A stretch of 52,982 bases of DNA. It comes from JAUHXS01 sp965213575. GTDB lineage: Bacteria > Bacteroidota > Bacteroidia > Chitinophagales > JAUHXS01. The DNA lies in NCBI GenBank assembly GCA_965213575.1, contig CBDBZN010000004.1, forward strand, positions 1-52,982. Reading direction: 5' to 3'. This document shows, in pieces, positions 1 through 8,950 of the stretch; position 1 is the stretch's first letter, and every line of letters starts with the position of its first letter. Below the pieces are notes generated by a model, which saw nothing but the letters and a program-made list of their open reading frames with translations, had not been told where the DNA came from and made no database searches. The position numbers were made by a program, and so were the translations under genes.

Positions 1-305
1 GAAATCATTGTAGAGCTACTTCCGGTTTTAGATGATTTTGAAAGAGGACTAGCTCAAATTAAGGATGAGGAGACGAAAAAGGTATGGAGTTAGTTAATAA
101 TAAATTTAAAAATATCTTATTTAATAAAGGTTTAAAACCTATGGATGCTATTGGTAAATCCTTTGATAGTGACCTTCATGAGGCAATTACAGAAATTCCT
201 GCCCCTACACCGGAACAAAAAGACACGATCATAGATACCATTGAAAAAGGCTATTATCTCAATGATATTATAGTCAGATACGCCAAAGTAGTTGTCGGTA
301 AATAA
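1..305 (+). CDS. grpE: GrpE nucleotide exchange factor, C-terminal part, with an apparent frameshift
   Basis: GrpE releases ADP from DnaK in the cytoplasmic DnaK-DnaJ-GrpE chaperone cycle. The window opens inside the gene. The first frame reads LLPVLDDFERGL, a GrpE hallmark, and stops at 91-93. The adjacent frame then continues with GMELVNNKF, FDSDLHEAITEIPAP and the family C-terminus GYYLNDIIVRYAKVVVG. The frames join at the run of five A at 76-80; a sixth A would restore one reading frame (KKGMELV). This is most simply a one-base deletion, real or a sequencing error. A slippery-site shift at AAA AAG is conceivable but the match is imperfect. dnaJ follows 33 bp downstream, as expected. The N-terminus lies outside the window. 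Confidence 0.85.
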
Positions 306-338
306 TAAGGCAACATACGATTAATATTAAGAGCAATT

Positions 339-1517
339 ATGGCCAAGAGAGATTATTATGAAATTTTAGGTGTTTCTAAGTCTGCTTCCGCAGAAGAGAT
401 AAAAAAAGCCTACCGAAAGGTTGCTATGAAATACCACCCTGATAGAAATAAGGGAGATAAGACAGCAGAAGAAAAATTTAAAGAAGCAGCTGAAGCTTAT
501 GAAGTATTGAGTAATACTGACAAAAAGGCCAGATATGATCAATTTGGCCATGAAGGAATGCGCAGTGGAGGAGGTTATAGCGGCGGTGGAATGAATATGG
601 AGGATATATTTTCCAATTTTGGAGATATATTTGGTAATGCCAGAGGTGGTGGAAGTGGAGGTTTTGACCCTTTCGAATCATTTTTTAACGGAGGCCAACG
701 CAGCAGAAGGCAAAGAGGCCACGGCCAACGAGGGTCTAACTTACGTGTTAATATAAAACTGACCTTAAAAGAAATGGCAAACGGCGCCAATAAAAAAATT
801 AAGGTAAAAAAATATACCCCTTGTGATACTTGTGGTGGAAATGGCGCAAAGGACAGCACTTCTTTCCAAACTTGTAGTACTTGTAACGGAGCCGGACAAG
901 TAAGACAGGTTTCTAACACCATTCTCGGACAAATGCAAACTACTGCTACTTGTCCTACTTGTCATGGTGAAGGTAAAATTATTACCGCTAAATGTAATAC
1001 CTGTTCAGGGGAAGGAAGAGTGTATAGTAACGAAACTATTTCTATAGACATACCTGCAGGTGTAAGTGAAGGTGTTCAACTATCAATGAGTGGCAAAGGA
1101 AATGCCGGCATTAGAGGTGGCATGGCTGGAGATTTATTAATTACCATAGAAGAAATACCGGATGCTAATATCACACGTGACGGAAATAACGCTATTCATA
1201 ATTTATATATCAGCTTTGTAGATGCAGCAATAGGTACCTCTGTAGAGGTCCCTACCATAGATGGTAAAGTAAAAATAAAAATTCCTGCAGGCACACAGAG
1301 TGGTAAAATATTCAGATTAAAAAATAAAGGTTTCCCGTCTCTTAATTCATATGGAAAAGGTGATCAGTTAATCTATGTCAACGTATGGACACCCAAAAAT
1401 ATAACTGCTGAAGAAAGAAAGATATTAGAAAAATTAAGAACCGCCCCAAATTTTCAACCTGCTCCCACGCAAGAAGAAAAAAATGTCTTTGAAAAAATGC
1501 GGGATTATTTTGAATAA
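339..1517 (+). CDS. dnaJ: Chaperone DnaJ (Hsp40, type I)
   Basis: This co-chaperone delivers unfolded clients to DnaK and stimulates its ATPase. All type I parts are present in order: a J domain (about residues 1-70) with the HPD motif in KYHPDRNKG, a Gly/Phe-rich linker (about 75-125), four CxxCxGxG zinc motifs (CDTCGGNG, CSTCNGAG, CPTCHGEG, CNTCSGEG; about 160-225) and the C-terminal substrate-binding domain. At 392 aa it has normal length. The ATG at 339 begins MAKRDYYEILGV, the canonical N-terminus. It follows grpE in the same direction, so the two form a heat-shock operon. No CIRCE-like operator is visible in the 33 bp between them. Confidence 0.97.
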   Translation: MAKRDYYEILGVSKSASAEEIKKAYRKVAMKYHPDRNKGDKTAEEKFKEAAEAYEVLSNTDKKARYDQFGHEGMRSGGGYSGGGMNMEDIFSNFGDIFGNARGGGSGGFDPFESFFNGGQRSRRQRGHGQRGSNLRVNIKLTLKEMANGANKKIKVKKYTPCDTCGGNGAKDSTSFQTCSTCNGAGQVRQVSNTILGQMQTTATCPTCHGEGKIITAKCNTCSGEGRVYSNETISIDIPAGVSEGVQLSMSGKGNAGIRGGMAGDLLITIEEIPDANITRDGNNAIHNLYISFVDAAIGTSVEVPTIDGKVKIKIPAGTQSGKIFRLKNKGFPSLNSYGKGDQLIYVNVWTPKNITAEERKILEKLRTAPNFQPAPTQEEKNVFEKMRDYFE

Positions 1518-1531
1518 TAAACAATAATATT

Positions 1532-2431
1532 TTGTTAAATATTCAAAAAATATCCAAGAGTTACGCTAATAAAGAAGCTCTTCAAGATATTAGTTTTAAC
1601 ATTCCTACCGGTAGTATTTTTGGCCTGCTAGGGCCTAACGGAGCCGGCAAAACAACCCTTATAAGAATTATTACCGGCATTGTAGGTGCAGACAGCGGTC
1701 AAATAACATTTTATAACAATAATCAAAATGCGAAACTAAGCATACGCGACATAGGGTATATGCCCGAGGAGCGAGGATTATATAAAAAGATGCGCGTCGG
1801 CGAGCAATTATTATACCTGGCTCGATTAAAAGGATTGTCTAAAATAGACGCAAAAAATCGCTTGGATGCATGGCTGCAAAAGTTTGCAATCACTGATTGG
1901 TGGAACAAAAAAATAGAAGAACTATCAAAAGGAATGCAGCAGAAAATTCAGTTCATTGCTACTGTAATTCACGAACCTAAACTGATTATTTTAGATGAGC
2001 CTTTCTCCGGACTAGACCCCATAAATAGTGATTTAATCAAGAAAGAAATATATCAATTAAAAAAATCCGGCACTACTATCCTATTTTCTACTCATCGAAT
2101 GGAACAAGTAGAAGAGATTTGTGAACACATTACCTTAATAAATAATGGAAAAAATATATTAAGCGGACGTGTAAATGACATTAAACAACAGTTTAAAAAA
2201 AATGAATTCGCTATACATTTTACTGATAAAAAGCCTATACTAAACCCTGAAAAATACACCATTATAGAAGACAACGGGCAGTATCTACAATTTCAGATGA
2301 AAACAGAAACTGGTAATAACCAACTTTTACAAGAAATCATGAGCTCAGGAACAACAGTGTTATCTTTTACTGAAGTTTTGCCAAGCTTAAATGATATTTT
2401 TGTAGAGCAAGTAAGCTTACCTAATGAATAA
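1532..2431 (+). CDS. ABC transporter ATP-binding protein (NatA-like)
   Basis: This is the cytoplasmic ATPase of an ABC-2 type exporter. Walker A is GPNGAGKTT, the signature region is ELSKGMQQK, Walker B is LIILDEPFSGLDP, and the switch histidine is in FSTHRMEQ. The extra C-terminal region of about 80 residues is typical of NatA-like proteins. No ATG fits: translation most likely begins at TTG 1532, which gives LNIQKISKSY, the usual first strand. The gene lies 14 bp after dnaJ and its end overlaps the permease gene by 8 bp, so the two subunits are translationally coupled. The substrate is unknown. Similarity to NatA suggests Na+ or drug export, but that is inference. Confidence 0.9.
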   Translation: MLNIQKISKSYANKEALQDISFNIPTGSIFGLLGPNGAGKTTLIRIITGIVGADSGQITFYNNNQNAKLSIRDIGYMPEERGLYKKMRVGEQLLYLARLKGLSKIDAKNRLDAWLQKFAITDWWNKKIEELSKGMQQKIQFIATVIHEPKLIILDEPFSGLDPINSDLIKKEIYQLKKSGTTILFSTHRMEQVEEICEHITLINNGKNILSGRVNDIKQQFKKNEFAIHFTDKKPILNPEKYTIIEDNGQYLQFQMKTETGNNQLLQEIMSSGTTVLSFTEVLPSLNDIFVEQVSLPNE

Positions 2432-3716
2432 AGTATTTTTAATTATCCTACGTGAATATTTCACTCGTGTTAAGAATAAAACTTTTATTGTTACTACTCT
2501 TCTAATTCCCATTTTTTTTGGTGGATTTATCGTCAGTATGATTTACTTGACAAAATTTTTGCAGGAAAAACAACATTTAATATGCCTTGATGAAACCAAT
2601 TTATTTACCAATAAAATTGCTGATACAGAGCATTTATATATTAAGTTTACAGATACTTCTTTAACCTATTTGAAAGAGCACTATAAAGAAATGGGTTATG
2701 AAGGATTGCTCTATATCCCCAAATTTGACCTTAATCGTCCAACAGGTATTACTATTTATTCGGAAAATCATATCGGGCTCCAAACCAAACAGTACATTGA
2801 ACGATCATTAGAAAACAAAATAGAAAGGATAAGGCTAATAGATGCCGGATTAGAAGAGCACCTTTTAGATGATATAAAGCCTAAAATTAACTTAAATACC
2901 ATAATTACTAAAGGCGACAAAGATCAATTGGGAGATACACGATTAATCACTACACTTGGCATGCTTATGGGTTTTCTAATTTATATGATACTGATGATAT
3001 ATGGCACTTTAGTGATGAAAGGAGTTATGGAAGAAAAGACAAACCGTATAGCTGAAGTGATTATATCTTCGGTAAAACCTTTTCAACTTATGTTGGGGAA
3101 AGTAATAGGCATCGCTGCAGTTGGCTTAACTCAATTTTTATTATGGGGCGTTTTAATATTTTTTATTCAGCTTTTTATAGGAATTTCCATGGGTGATGAG
3201 ATTTTAAATTTACAACAGGCTACATCCGGCCAAGCCATTATAAATCAAGATACAGAAGACTTTGCTACATTATATATGAGCATTCAAGAAATTAATTTCA
3301 CTCAGATTGGTTTTATGTTTATAATATATTTTATAGGCGGTTATTTGCTCTATGCTTCTTTATTTGCTGCAGTAGGTTCTGTAGTTGATGATCAATCTGA
3401 TTCGCAATCACTTGTTTTTCCTATTACCATTCCTATCATTATTTCTATGTTTATCATGATGACAATATCTAACGATCCAAATAATACATTAGTAAAGTGG
3501 GCATCAATTATTCCATTAAGCTCTCCTATTGTGATGCCGGCAAGAATCCCTTTTGGCGTACCTACCATTGAGCTCATTGCATCGATTGTGTGCTTAATAC
3601 TAGGCTTTGTATTTACTATTTGGTTGGCCGGTAAGATATATCGGACCGGAATTTTATTATATGGAAAAAAAGTTACTATTAAAGAAATCGGAAGATGGAT
3701 AGCGTATAAACAATAG
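2424..3716 (+). CDS. ABC-2 type permease (NatB-like)
   Basis: This is the membrane subunit that pairs with the preceding ATPase. It has one N-terminal membrane segment (about residues 17-40), a long extracytoplasmic region (about 40-175) and a cluster of five or six membrane segments toward the C-terminus. The segment GVMEEKTNRIAEVIISSVKP, just after the second helix, is the coupling region characteristic of the NatB/ABC-2 membrane family (COG1668-like). The 430 aa length is normal. The start ATG at 2424 overlaps the end of the ATPase gene. Transport of Na+ or another small substrate is plausible but unproven. Confidence 0.88.
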   Translation: MNKVFLIILREYFTRVKNKTFIVTTLLIPIFFGGFIVSMIYLTKFLQEKQHLICLDETNLFTNKIADTEHLYIKFTDTSLTYLKEHYKEMGYEGLLYIPKFDLNRPTGITIYSENHIGLQTKQYIERSLENKIERIRLIDAGLEEHLLDDIKPKINLNTIITKGDKDQLGDTRLITTLGMLMGFLIYMILMIYGTLVMKGVMEEKTNRIAEVIISSVKPFQLMLGKVIGIAAVGLTQFLLWGVLIFFIQLFIGISMGDEILNLQQATSGQAIINQDTEDFATLYMSIQEINFTQIGFMFIIYFIGGYLLYASLFAAVGSVVDDQSDSQSLVFPITIPIIISMFIMMTISNDPNNTLVKWASIIPLSSPIVMPARIPFGVPTIELIASIVCLILGFVFTIWLAGKIYRTGILLYGKKVTIKEIGRWIAYKQ

Positions 3717-3809
3717 ATGCTCGAAATAATAATAATTTTTTAAATAATATTAGTAATAAAACTAATATTTGTATAAATTTGTGCCTTCAATATCAAAAAT
3801 ATAATAACT

Positions 3810-4187
3810 ATGTCACAAGAGATTAGCCAAAGATTTAGCGATGAAGAATTAAGTGAATTTAAAGAAGTAATCGAGCAAAAATTAAAAGTAGCTCGGGAAG
3901 ATATTGCTGAATTAAAAGAAACTTTAGAAAACTCGGCTGAAAATCCTGATAACCAATCCGGTTGGAACTATGAAGACAGCACTGATCATTCTGAAAAGGA
4001 ACATCTTATTTCTATGATCTCAAGACAAACTAAATTTATTAAAAATCTTGAAGATGCATTAGCCAGAATTGGTAACAAAACGTATGGCATTTGTAGAAAA
4101 ACCGGTGAATTGATCGATAAAAAACGATTGATGGCGGTACCTCATGCAACGCTGAGTATTGAAGCAAAGCTAGCTGATAACGACTAA
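3810..4187 (+). CDS. DksA/TraR family protein without zinc cysteines
   Basis: The N-terminal two-thirds is a charged coiled coil (residues about 8-50 and 65-90). The C-terminus, YGICRKTGELIDKKRLMAVP, is the DksA/TraR zinc-finger region, but only one cysteine of the canonical four remains. This cysteine-poor form is common in Bacteroidota. DksA-type proteins reach into the RNA polymerase secondary channel and modulate initiation with ppGpp; whether this variant does so is inferred from the fold. The 125 aa length is short but normal for the subgroup. The gene stands alone. A TAAATTTG element at 3774-3781, 28 bp before the ATG, resembles a Bacteroidota -7 box. Confidence 0.85.
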   Translation: MSQEISQRFSDEELSEFKEVIEQKLKVAREDIAELKETLENSAENPDNQSGWNYEDSTDHSEKEHLISMISRQTKFIKNLEDALARIGNKTYGICRKTGELIDKKRLMAVPHATLSIEAKLADND

Positions 4188-4199
4188 TTAACTAGCTTT
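4166..4199. terminator. Possible bidirectional terminator between convergent genes
   Basis: An 8-bp inverted repeat, AAAGCTAG at 4166-4173 and CTAGCTTT at 4192-4199, has an 18-nt loop. It spans both stop codons of the convergent DksA-like and M20 genes, which are only 4 bp apart. There is little other room for termination. No strong U-tract follows on either strand, so the call is tentative. Confidence 0.35.
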
Positions 4200-5388
4200 C
4201 TGCTAACTCGCATAAAGCTAACCAAGCCATTAATCCTACGCCTACTTTTAAAGCTTCCGGCTCTATATCGAATGTAGCCGTATGAACTGAAGAAGTAATT
4301 CCAGCAGCTTCATTTCTAACACCTAGCCTGTAGAAACAAGCATCGCATACTTGTGAATAATATGAAAAATCTTCTGCCGTCATTCTAAGATCCAGATCAA
4401 CAACATTTTCACTACCTAAATATTCTTTTGCGCAGTTGATCATTCTGTTTGTAAATACTTCTTCATTTTTTAAAAAAGGATACCCTTTAATAATATTAAA
4501 ATCACAACTTCCTTGCATGTCAACAGCTATTTTGTTAGCTTCTTCAACCATAATCTTATGAGCTTTAGCTCGCCAATTTTCATCTAATGTTCTAAATGTT
4601 CCTTCAATTTTTACTATGTTAGGCACAATGTTAGTAGCTCCGTCTCCTTGAATTTTACCGAAAGAAATTACTGTAGGAATAGCTTCTTTTCCTAAAGCAA
4701 TTCTATCTGAAACCGCAATTAATATTTTAGCAGCGATTATTAAAGGATTTACTACATTTTGAGGCAAAGCAGCATGGCCGCCCTTACCTTTTACAGTTAC
4801 ATGTAATTCATCGCAAGAAGCCATGTATATTCCCGGCCTAAATCCGACTTTACCGGCTTCCAGCTCTGGATAAACATGTTGTCCGATTATTTTTTCAACT
4901 TTAGGATTTTGAAGGACACCTTCTTTGATCATAACAGATGCACCACCGGGTAATTTTTCTTCCGAAGGTTGAAAAATAAGTTTTATGGTTCCTTCGAAAT
5001 TATCTTTTAATTTAGTGATGATGCTCGCTACTCCCAACACGCAAGCCATGTGTACATCATGTCCGCAAGCATGCATAATACCTGTGTTTAAAGATCTGTA
5101 TGGAACATCATTCAATTCATTAATCGGTAAAGCATCCATATCAGCTCGTAGCGCAACTACTTTTCTTTCAGGGTTACGGCCTTTGATGATGGCTACTAAA
5201 CCGGTTTTTGCAATTCCTTTTTTATAAGAAATATTAAACTCATCTAATTTTTTAGCTATAAAATCAGCCGTATTATATTCATCAAAAGAAAGCTCAGGAT
5301 GAGCATGTAAATATTCACGAGTAGCAAGAATATCTTGAAAAGACCCGCCTACTAATAGTTTGATACGATTTATGAGAGTTTTCGACAT
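4192..5388 (-). CDS. M20 family amidohydrolase (N-acyl amino acid amidohydrolase-like)
   Basis: This is a predicted dinuclear metal-dependent aminoacylase or carboxypeptidase of the hippurate hydrolase/HipO type. The family landmarks are in order: HAHPELSFDEY, DMDALPINE, the metal ligands in MHACGHDVHM, the catalytic Glu in QPSEEKLPGGA, GQHVYP, and the C-terminal MTAEDFSYY. A dimerisation insert lies between about residues 180 and 295. The 398 aa length is normal and no signal peptide is seen, so it is cytoplasmic. It starts 8 bp downstream of the phosphatase gene on the same strand and probably shares its transcript. The exact substrate cannot be read from the sequence. Confidence 0.92.
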   Translation of the reverse strand: MSKTLINRIKLLVGGSFQDILATREYLHAHPELSFDEYNTADFIAKKLDEFNISYKKGIAKTGLVAIIKGRNPERKVVALRADMDALPINELNDVPYRSLNTGIMHACGHDVHMACVLGVASIITKLKDNFEGTIKLIFQPSEEKLPGGASVMIKEGVLQNPKVEKIIGQHVYPELEAGKVGFRPGIYMASCDELHVTVKGKGGHAALPQNVVNPLIIAAKILIAVSDRIALGKEAIPTVISFGKIQGDGATNIVPNIVKIEGTFRTLDENWRAKAHKIMVEEANKIAVDMQGSCDFNIIKGYPFLKNEEVFTNRMINCAKEYLGSENVVDLDLRMTAEDFSYYSQVCDACFYRLGVRNEAAGITSSVHTATFDIEPEALKVGVGLMAWLALCELAES

Positions 5389-5396
5389 ATAAAATG

Positions 5397-7460
5397 TTAA
5401 AATTTAATGCCCATAACTAATATATCATCTATTTGATCTTCATCCCTCATCCAGTCATAAAATACATCAACTAACTGTTCTTTTTGTTCATCCATTGATA
5501 AATTACTATTTTCAATAAGCAATTTTTTAAACCGCCTGGTCATAAATTTTTTATTAAGCTCTCCCCCAAACTGATCCACATAGCCATCTGAAAATAAATA
5601 AATTATATCTCCCTCTTGTATTTTTATTTCTTTATTATTAAACATCTTTTCAACCCTATCATACCCTCCCACCGGTAATTTATCTCCTTTTGTCACATTT
5701 AAAGATCCATTTCTTAATAAATACACTGGCCTGTTTGCTCCGGCAAAAGTTATTTTCATATCAGCCAAATCTATTTTACACAATGCTAAGTCCATACCAT
5801 CTTTAGTAGTAGTATTTTCTTTTCTTTGTTTCAATATTTTAGTCACTCTTTCATTCATTACATTTAAAATTTGCGCAGGATCTGTGATCATGTTTTCTAC
5901 AATAATTTGATTTAATGAATCATTCCCAATCATAGACATGAATGCCCCGGGTACTCCGTGGCCGGTGCAATCCATTGCAACTACTATAACTTCTTGCGAA
6001 CGCGTTTTAGTAAACCAATAGAAATCTCCACTAACAATATCTTTAGGCTGATAATAAATAAATGACTCAGGTAAAATAGATTGGAGGGTCGCTATATCAG
6101 GAAGAATTGTTTCTTGAATTCGTTTTGCATAATTTATACTATCAGTAATATCTTTATTTTTCCTTTCGATTATCTCTTTTTGCCGGGTTACTTCGGTCGT
6201 GCGCTCCTCTACCTTTGTTTCAAGCTTTAATTTTATTTCTTTTTGAGAACGCTGTTCTCGTTCTTGCAATATTTTTATCCTATCTGCTAAAGCAAATGAT
6301 AACATAATTACTTGAAAAGATGAACCAATCTGAATACCGTATTCTGTTATGATCATACTTGGTACTACACCAAAGTTTTTTAGTATATATAAAAATACAC
6401 CTGCGATAAGAAAAAAGAAAGCGATCATAAAGAAACGTGCGGGTTTAAAACCTTTCATAAAAGTTGCCATACCTGCTACTAATACACCCAGATTGACAAT
6501 TATAGCTGAAAAGTGAATTAACAAATTAGCTATTCTGTACAAGCTTGGAAAAAAAGAAATTACTAAACATATCATAGATAATATTAATAAAATGTTTAAA
6601 ATCTTATTGATTGTAGGAATATACAATCTTGAGTTTAAAAATGATTTTGTAAATATCAGTACGGTAATAAATACTAGTGATGCGGCTATTAAATTAAAAT
6701 TATTGCCCCAAAAAATACTATCTGTATTTAAGTATTTAAGCACTAAACCATTTAATGAAAATTGCAATAAGCCTATGGCTATTATGTAACAAACATAAAG
6801 GAGATAATTTATATTTTTACCGGATATGAATAGAAAAAAATTGATAAAAAATACCATGATCAACAAGCCATAGAAAGTACCAATTATAAATTGCCTGGTA
6901 CTGTCTTGCTCGCTAAAAGTTTTCATAGGTACTATTCTCAAAGGCAAACTGATATTTTCATATCTACTTTGCACTCTCACATAAAACGTTGTGATTTGCT
7001 GATGTTCTAGTTCCAAAGGGATTAAAAAGAATGGATGATTAATCTCCCTTTGATCAAATGGATAATGATCACCTGTAGTTTTAATTTCTTGTAATCCATT
7101 AGGTTTGACGTAAAAAAGTTTAATAGAATTTAATTGGGGTTGTGCTACTTCCAGCAACCAATCTTCATTTTCATCAAGATTATTTAAAACTTTAAATCTG
7201 ACCCAATATGCCGCATCAGTAAAACCATAATTGGGAACTCCCGATATATTAGGTATAAATTTATCTTCATAGTCACCTGAAGAAATTTCTTGGTAACTTA
7301 ATCCATTACTTTCATCTGTTAATACTTCAATATATTCATTAAGAGAGTATACTCTATGAGGATCATTTAGTAAAACTATTGATTGAGCTGCATTAGATAA
7401 GTTTATCCAACCGGATAAAATAAAGAAAATAAATAACTGTAGGCAACGAGTACCAGCCAT
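5397..7460 (-). CDS. 7TMR-DISM membrane sensor with SpoIIE-type PP2C phosphatase
   Basis: This is a sensor that dephosphorylates a serine/threonine-phosphorylated partner, classically an anti-anti-sigma factor. It has a signal peptide (1-25), an extracytoplasmic 7TMR-DISMED2-like domain (about 30-170, with AAYWVRFKV), seven membrane helices (about 185-390), a coiled coil (about 395-440, ending in DSINYAKRIQETILP) and a SpoIIE/PP2C domain (about 450-687). Metal-binding motifs are visible in SGDFYWF, MDCTGHGVPGAFMSMIG, LFSDGYVDQFGG and DDILVMGIKF, so the phosphatase should be active. No anti-sigma or STAS partner is encoded nearby. This architecture is common in Bacteroidota. Confidence 0.92.
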   Translation of the reverse strand: MAGTRCLQLFIFFILSGWINLSNAAQSIVLLNDPHRVYSLNEYIEVLTDESNGLSYQEISSGDYEDKFIPNISGVPNYGFTDAAYWVRFKVLNNLDENEDWLLEVAQPQLNSIKLFYVKPNGLQEIKTTGDHYPFDQREINHPFFLIPLELEHQQITTFYVRVQSRYENISLPLRIVPMKTFSEQDSTRQFIIGTFYGLLIMVFFINFFLFISGKNINYLLYVCYIIAIGLLQFSLNGLVLKYLNTDSIFWGNNFNLIAASLVFITVLIFTKSFLNSRLYIPTINKILNILLILSMICLVISFFPSLYRIANLLIHFSAIIVNLGVLVAGMATFMKGFKPARFFMIAFFFLIAGVFLYILKNFGVVPSMIITEYGIQIGSSFQVIMLSFALADRIKILQEREQRSQKEIKLKLETKVEERTTEVTRQKEIIERKNKDITDSINYAKRIQETILPDIATLQSILPESFIYYQPKDIVSGDFYWFTKTRSQEVIVVAMDCTGHGVPGAFMSMIGNDSLNQIIVENMITDPAQILNVMNERVTKILKQRKENTTTKDGMDLALCKIDLADMKITFAGANRPVYLLRNGSLNVTKGDKLPVGGYDRVEKMFNNKEIKIQEGDIIYLFSDGYVDQFGGELNKKFMTRRFKKLLIENSNLSMDEQKEQLVDVFYDWMRDEDQIDDILVMGIKF

Positions 7461-7481
7461 TAAAAAATAATTGTCATAATA

Positions 7482-7829
7482 TTATTGATGCAATTTAGCC
7501 TGTCTGGCTAACAATACTTCTTCTGATTCGATATGGTCAGGGTCAGCCACGCAACAATCTACAGGACACACAGCAGCACATTGTGGCTCTTCATGAAAAC
7601 CTTTGCATTCAGTACACTTATCAGTAACTATATAATAAAAATCTTCGGAAACGGGCTCTTTTTTATCATCTGCATCTACCACTGCGCCTTCTAATAAAAC
7701 ATAAAGGCCGTTCACAGTTGTTCCTTCCGACATTGCCCATTCTACTCCTCCTTCATAAATTGCATTATTAGGACATTCTGGTTCACAAGCACCGCAATTT
7801 ATGCATTCATCTGTAATCATTATAGCCAT
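7482..7829 (-). CDS. 4Fe-4S dicluster ferredoxin
   Basis: This is a small cytoplasmic electron carrier. Cluster I is CINCGACEPECPNNAIYEGG. Cluster II is split by a short insert (CTECKGFHEEPQCAAVCPVD), as in Chromatium/Azotobacter-type 2[4Fe-4S] ferredoxins. The insert between the clusters and the C-terminal tail of about 20 residues match the form found across Bacteroidota. It is 115 aa long. It is transcribed away from the acyl-CoA reductase gene, so the 80-bp gap (7830-7909) probably holds both promoters. Its redox partner is not evident; the neighbouring reductase is NAD(P)H-dependent by family and need not use it. Confidence 0.95.
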   Translation of the reverse strand: MAIMITDECINCGACEPECPNNAIYEGGVEWAMSEGTTVNGLYVLLEGAVVDADDKKEPVSEDFYYIVTDKCTECKGFHEEPQCAAVCPVDCCVADPDHIESEEVLLARQAKLHQ

Positions 7830-7909
7830 AATTCCTTATTTTAGCTACCTTTTAGAAATAAAGCAACTCTATTAAATATAATAATTTAGCCTCTAATATT
7901 ATAAATATC

Positions 7910-8926
7910 ATGCCAACAATTTACAATGATATCCAATCGCTTGCAAAGTTAGGTGATTTTTTATTGAGTGACGATAAAATCCTTACAGAAGTAATTAAAA
8001 AAGCAAGTATTTATAACCCTTGGTTTACTATATCAAATATACAATTAGCTTTAAAAAATATCGCAATAGAATTTCTTCAAAAAGATAAACTTATAAATTG
8101 GCTGGAAAAATACCCTCAAAAAAAGCAGGATAAAAATTTTAATGTCGGGATAATAATGGCGGGCAACCTGCCTTTAGTTGGGGTTCACGATTTACTTTCA
8201 ACATTAATTACTCAAAATAATGCCATAATAAAGCTATCATCAAAAGATAACATTCTTTTCCCTTTTGTATTAGAAAAACTATTGGAGATTGATAATAGTT
8301 TTAAAAACAGGATTACAATAACGGATCGCTTAACAAACTTTGATGCTGTTATCGCTACAGGCAGTAATAACTCAAACAGATACTTTAAACATTATTTTGG
8401 GAAATATCCTCATATAATCCGAAACAATAGAACTTCTGTGGCTGTTTTAACAGGAAATGAATCTGAAAAAGATCTTGAAAATTTGGGTCATGATATTTTT
8501 TCCTTTTTTGGCTTAGGGTGCAGAAATGTTTCTAAAATTTTTATTCCAAAAAACTATGATTTAACTATACTTTTAAAAGTTTTTGATAAGTTTACATACA
8601 TCGCAGAGCATACTAAGTATAAAAATAATTTCGACTATAATTTAACTTTGCTCCTCATGAATAATGTAACTCATTTACATAATGAGTGTATTATAGTAAC
8701 TGAAAATAAAGCATTATTTGCGCCAATTTCTACTCTTTATTATCAAACTTATACTAACCTTACAGATTTACAAGCCAGATTAAAAAAAGAAGCTGATAAC
8801 ATTCAGTGTATTGTTTCACATCCGGAAAATGATTTAGCCACTGTAGCTTTTGGAAATACACAACAACCTACATTAACTGATTATGCAGATGGTATCGATA
8901 CAGTCAATTTTTTGCTAAACTTATAA
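7910..8926 (+). CDS. LuxC-like acyl-CoA reductase
   Basis: The family (PF05893, aldehyde dehydrogenase superfamily) reduces acyl-CoA or acyl-enzyme to aldehyde with NADPH. The sequence shows VGIIMAGNLPLVGVHDLLS, the N-terminal LuxC nucleotide-binding region, and FGLGCRNVSKIFIP, which contains the catalytic cysteine. At 338 aa it is shorter than luminous LuxC (about 480), which is usual for Bacteroidota homologues. It lies 24 bp upstream of kdsA and is probably cotranscribed. There are no luxA, luxB, luxD or luxE partners, so bioluminescence is not implied. Its physiological aldehyde product is unknown. Confidence 0.82.
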   Translation: MPTIYNDIQSLAKLGDFLLSDDKILTEVIKKASIYNPWFTISNIQLALKNIAIEFLQKDKLINWLEKYPQKKQDKNFNVGIIMAGNLPLVGVHDLLSTLITQNNAIIKLSSKDNILFPFVLEKLLEIDNSFKNRITITDRLTNFDAVIATGSNNSNRYFKHYFGKYPHIIRNNRTSVAVLTGNESEKDLENLGHDIFSFFGLGCRNVSKIFIPKNYDLTILLKVFDKFTYIAEHTKYKNNFDYNLTLLLMNNVTHLHNECIIVTENKALFAPISTLYYQTYTNLTDLQARLKKEADNIQCIVSHPENDLATVAFGNTQQPTLTDYADGIDTVNFLLNL

Positions 8927-8950
8927 ATATGTTTAAGTATTTTTGTCGCT

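Noticed and set aside
76..81. A programmed -1 frameshift in grpE
   Set aside because: The heptamer G AAA AAG does not fit the A AAA AAG slippery rule well and GrpE is not known to use one; an indel is simpler.
7910..8926. A bioluminescence (lux) operon
   Set aside because: Only a LuxC-like gene is present; luxA, luxB, luxD and luxE are absent from the window.
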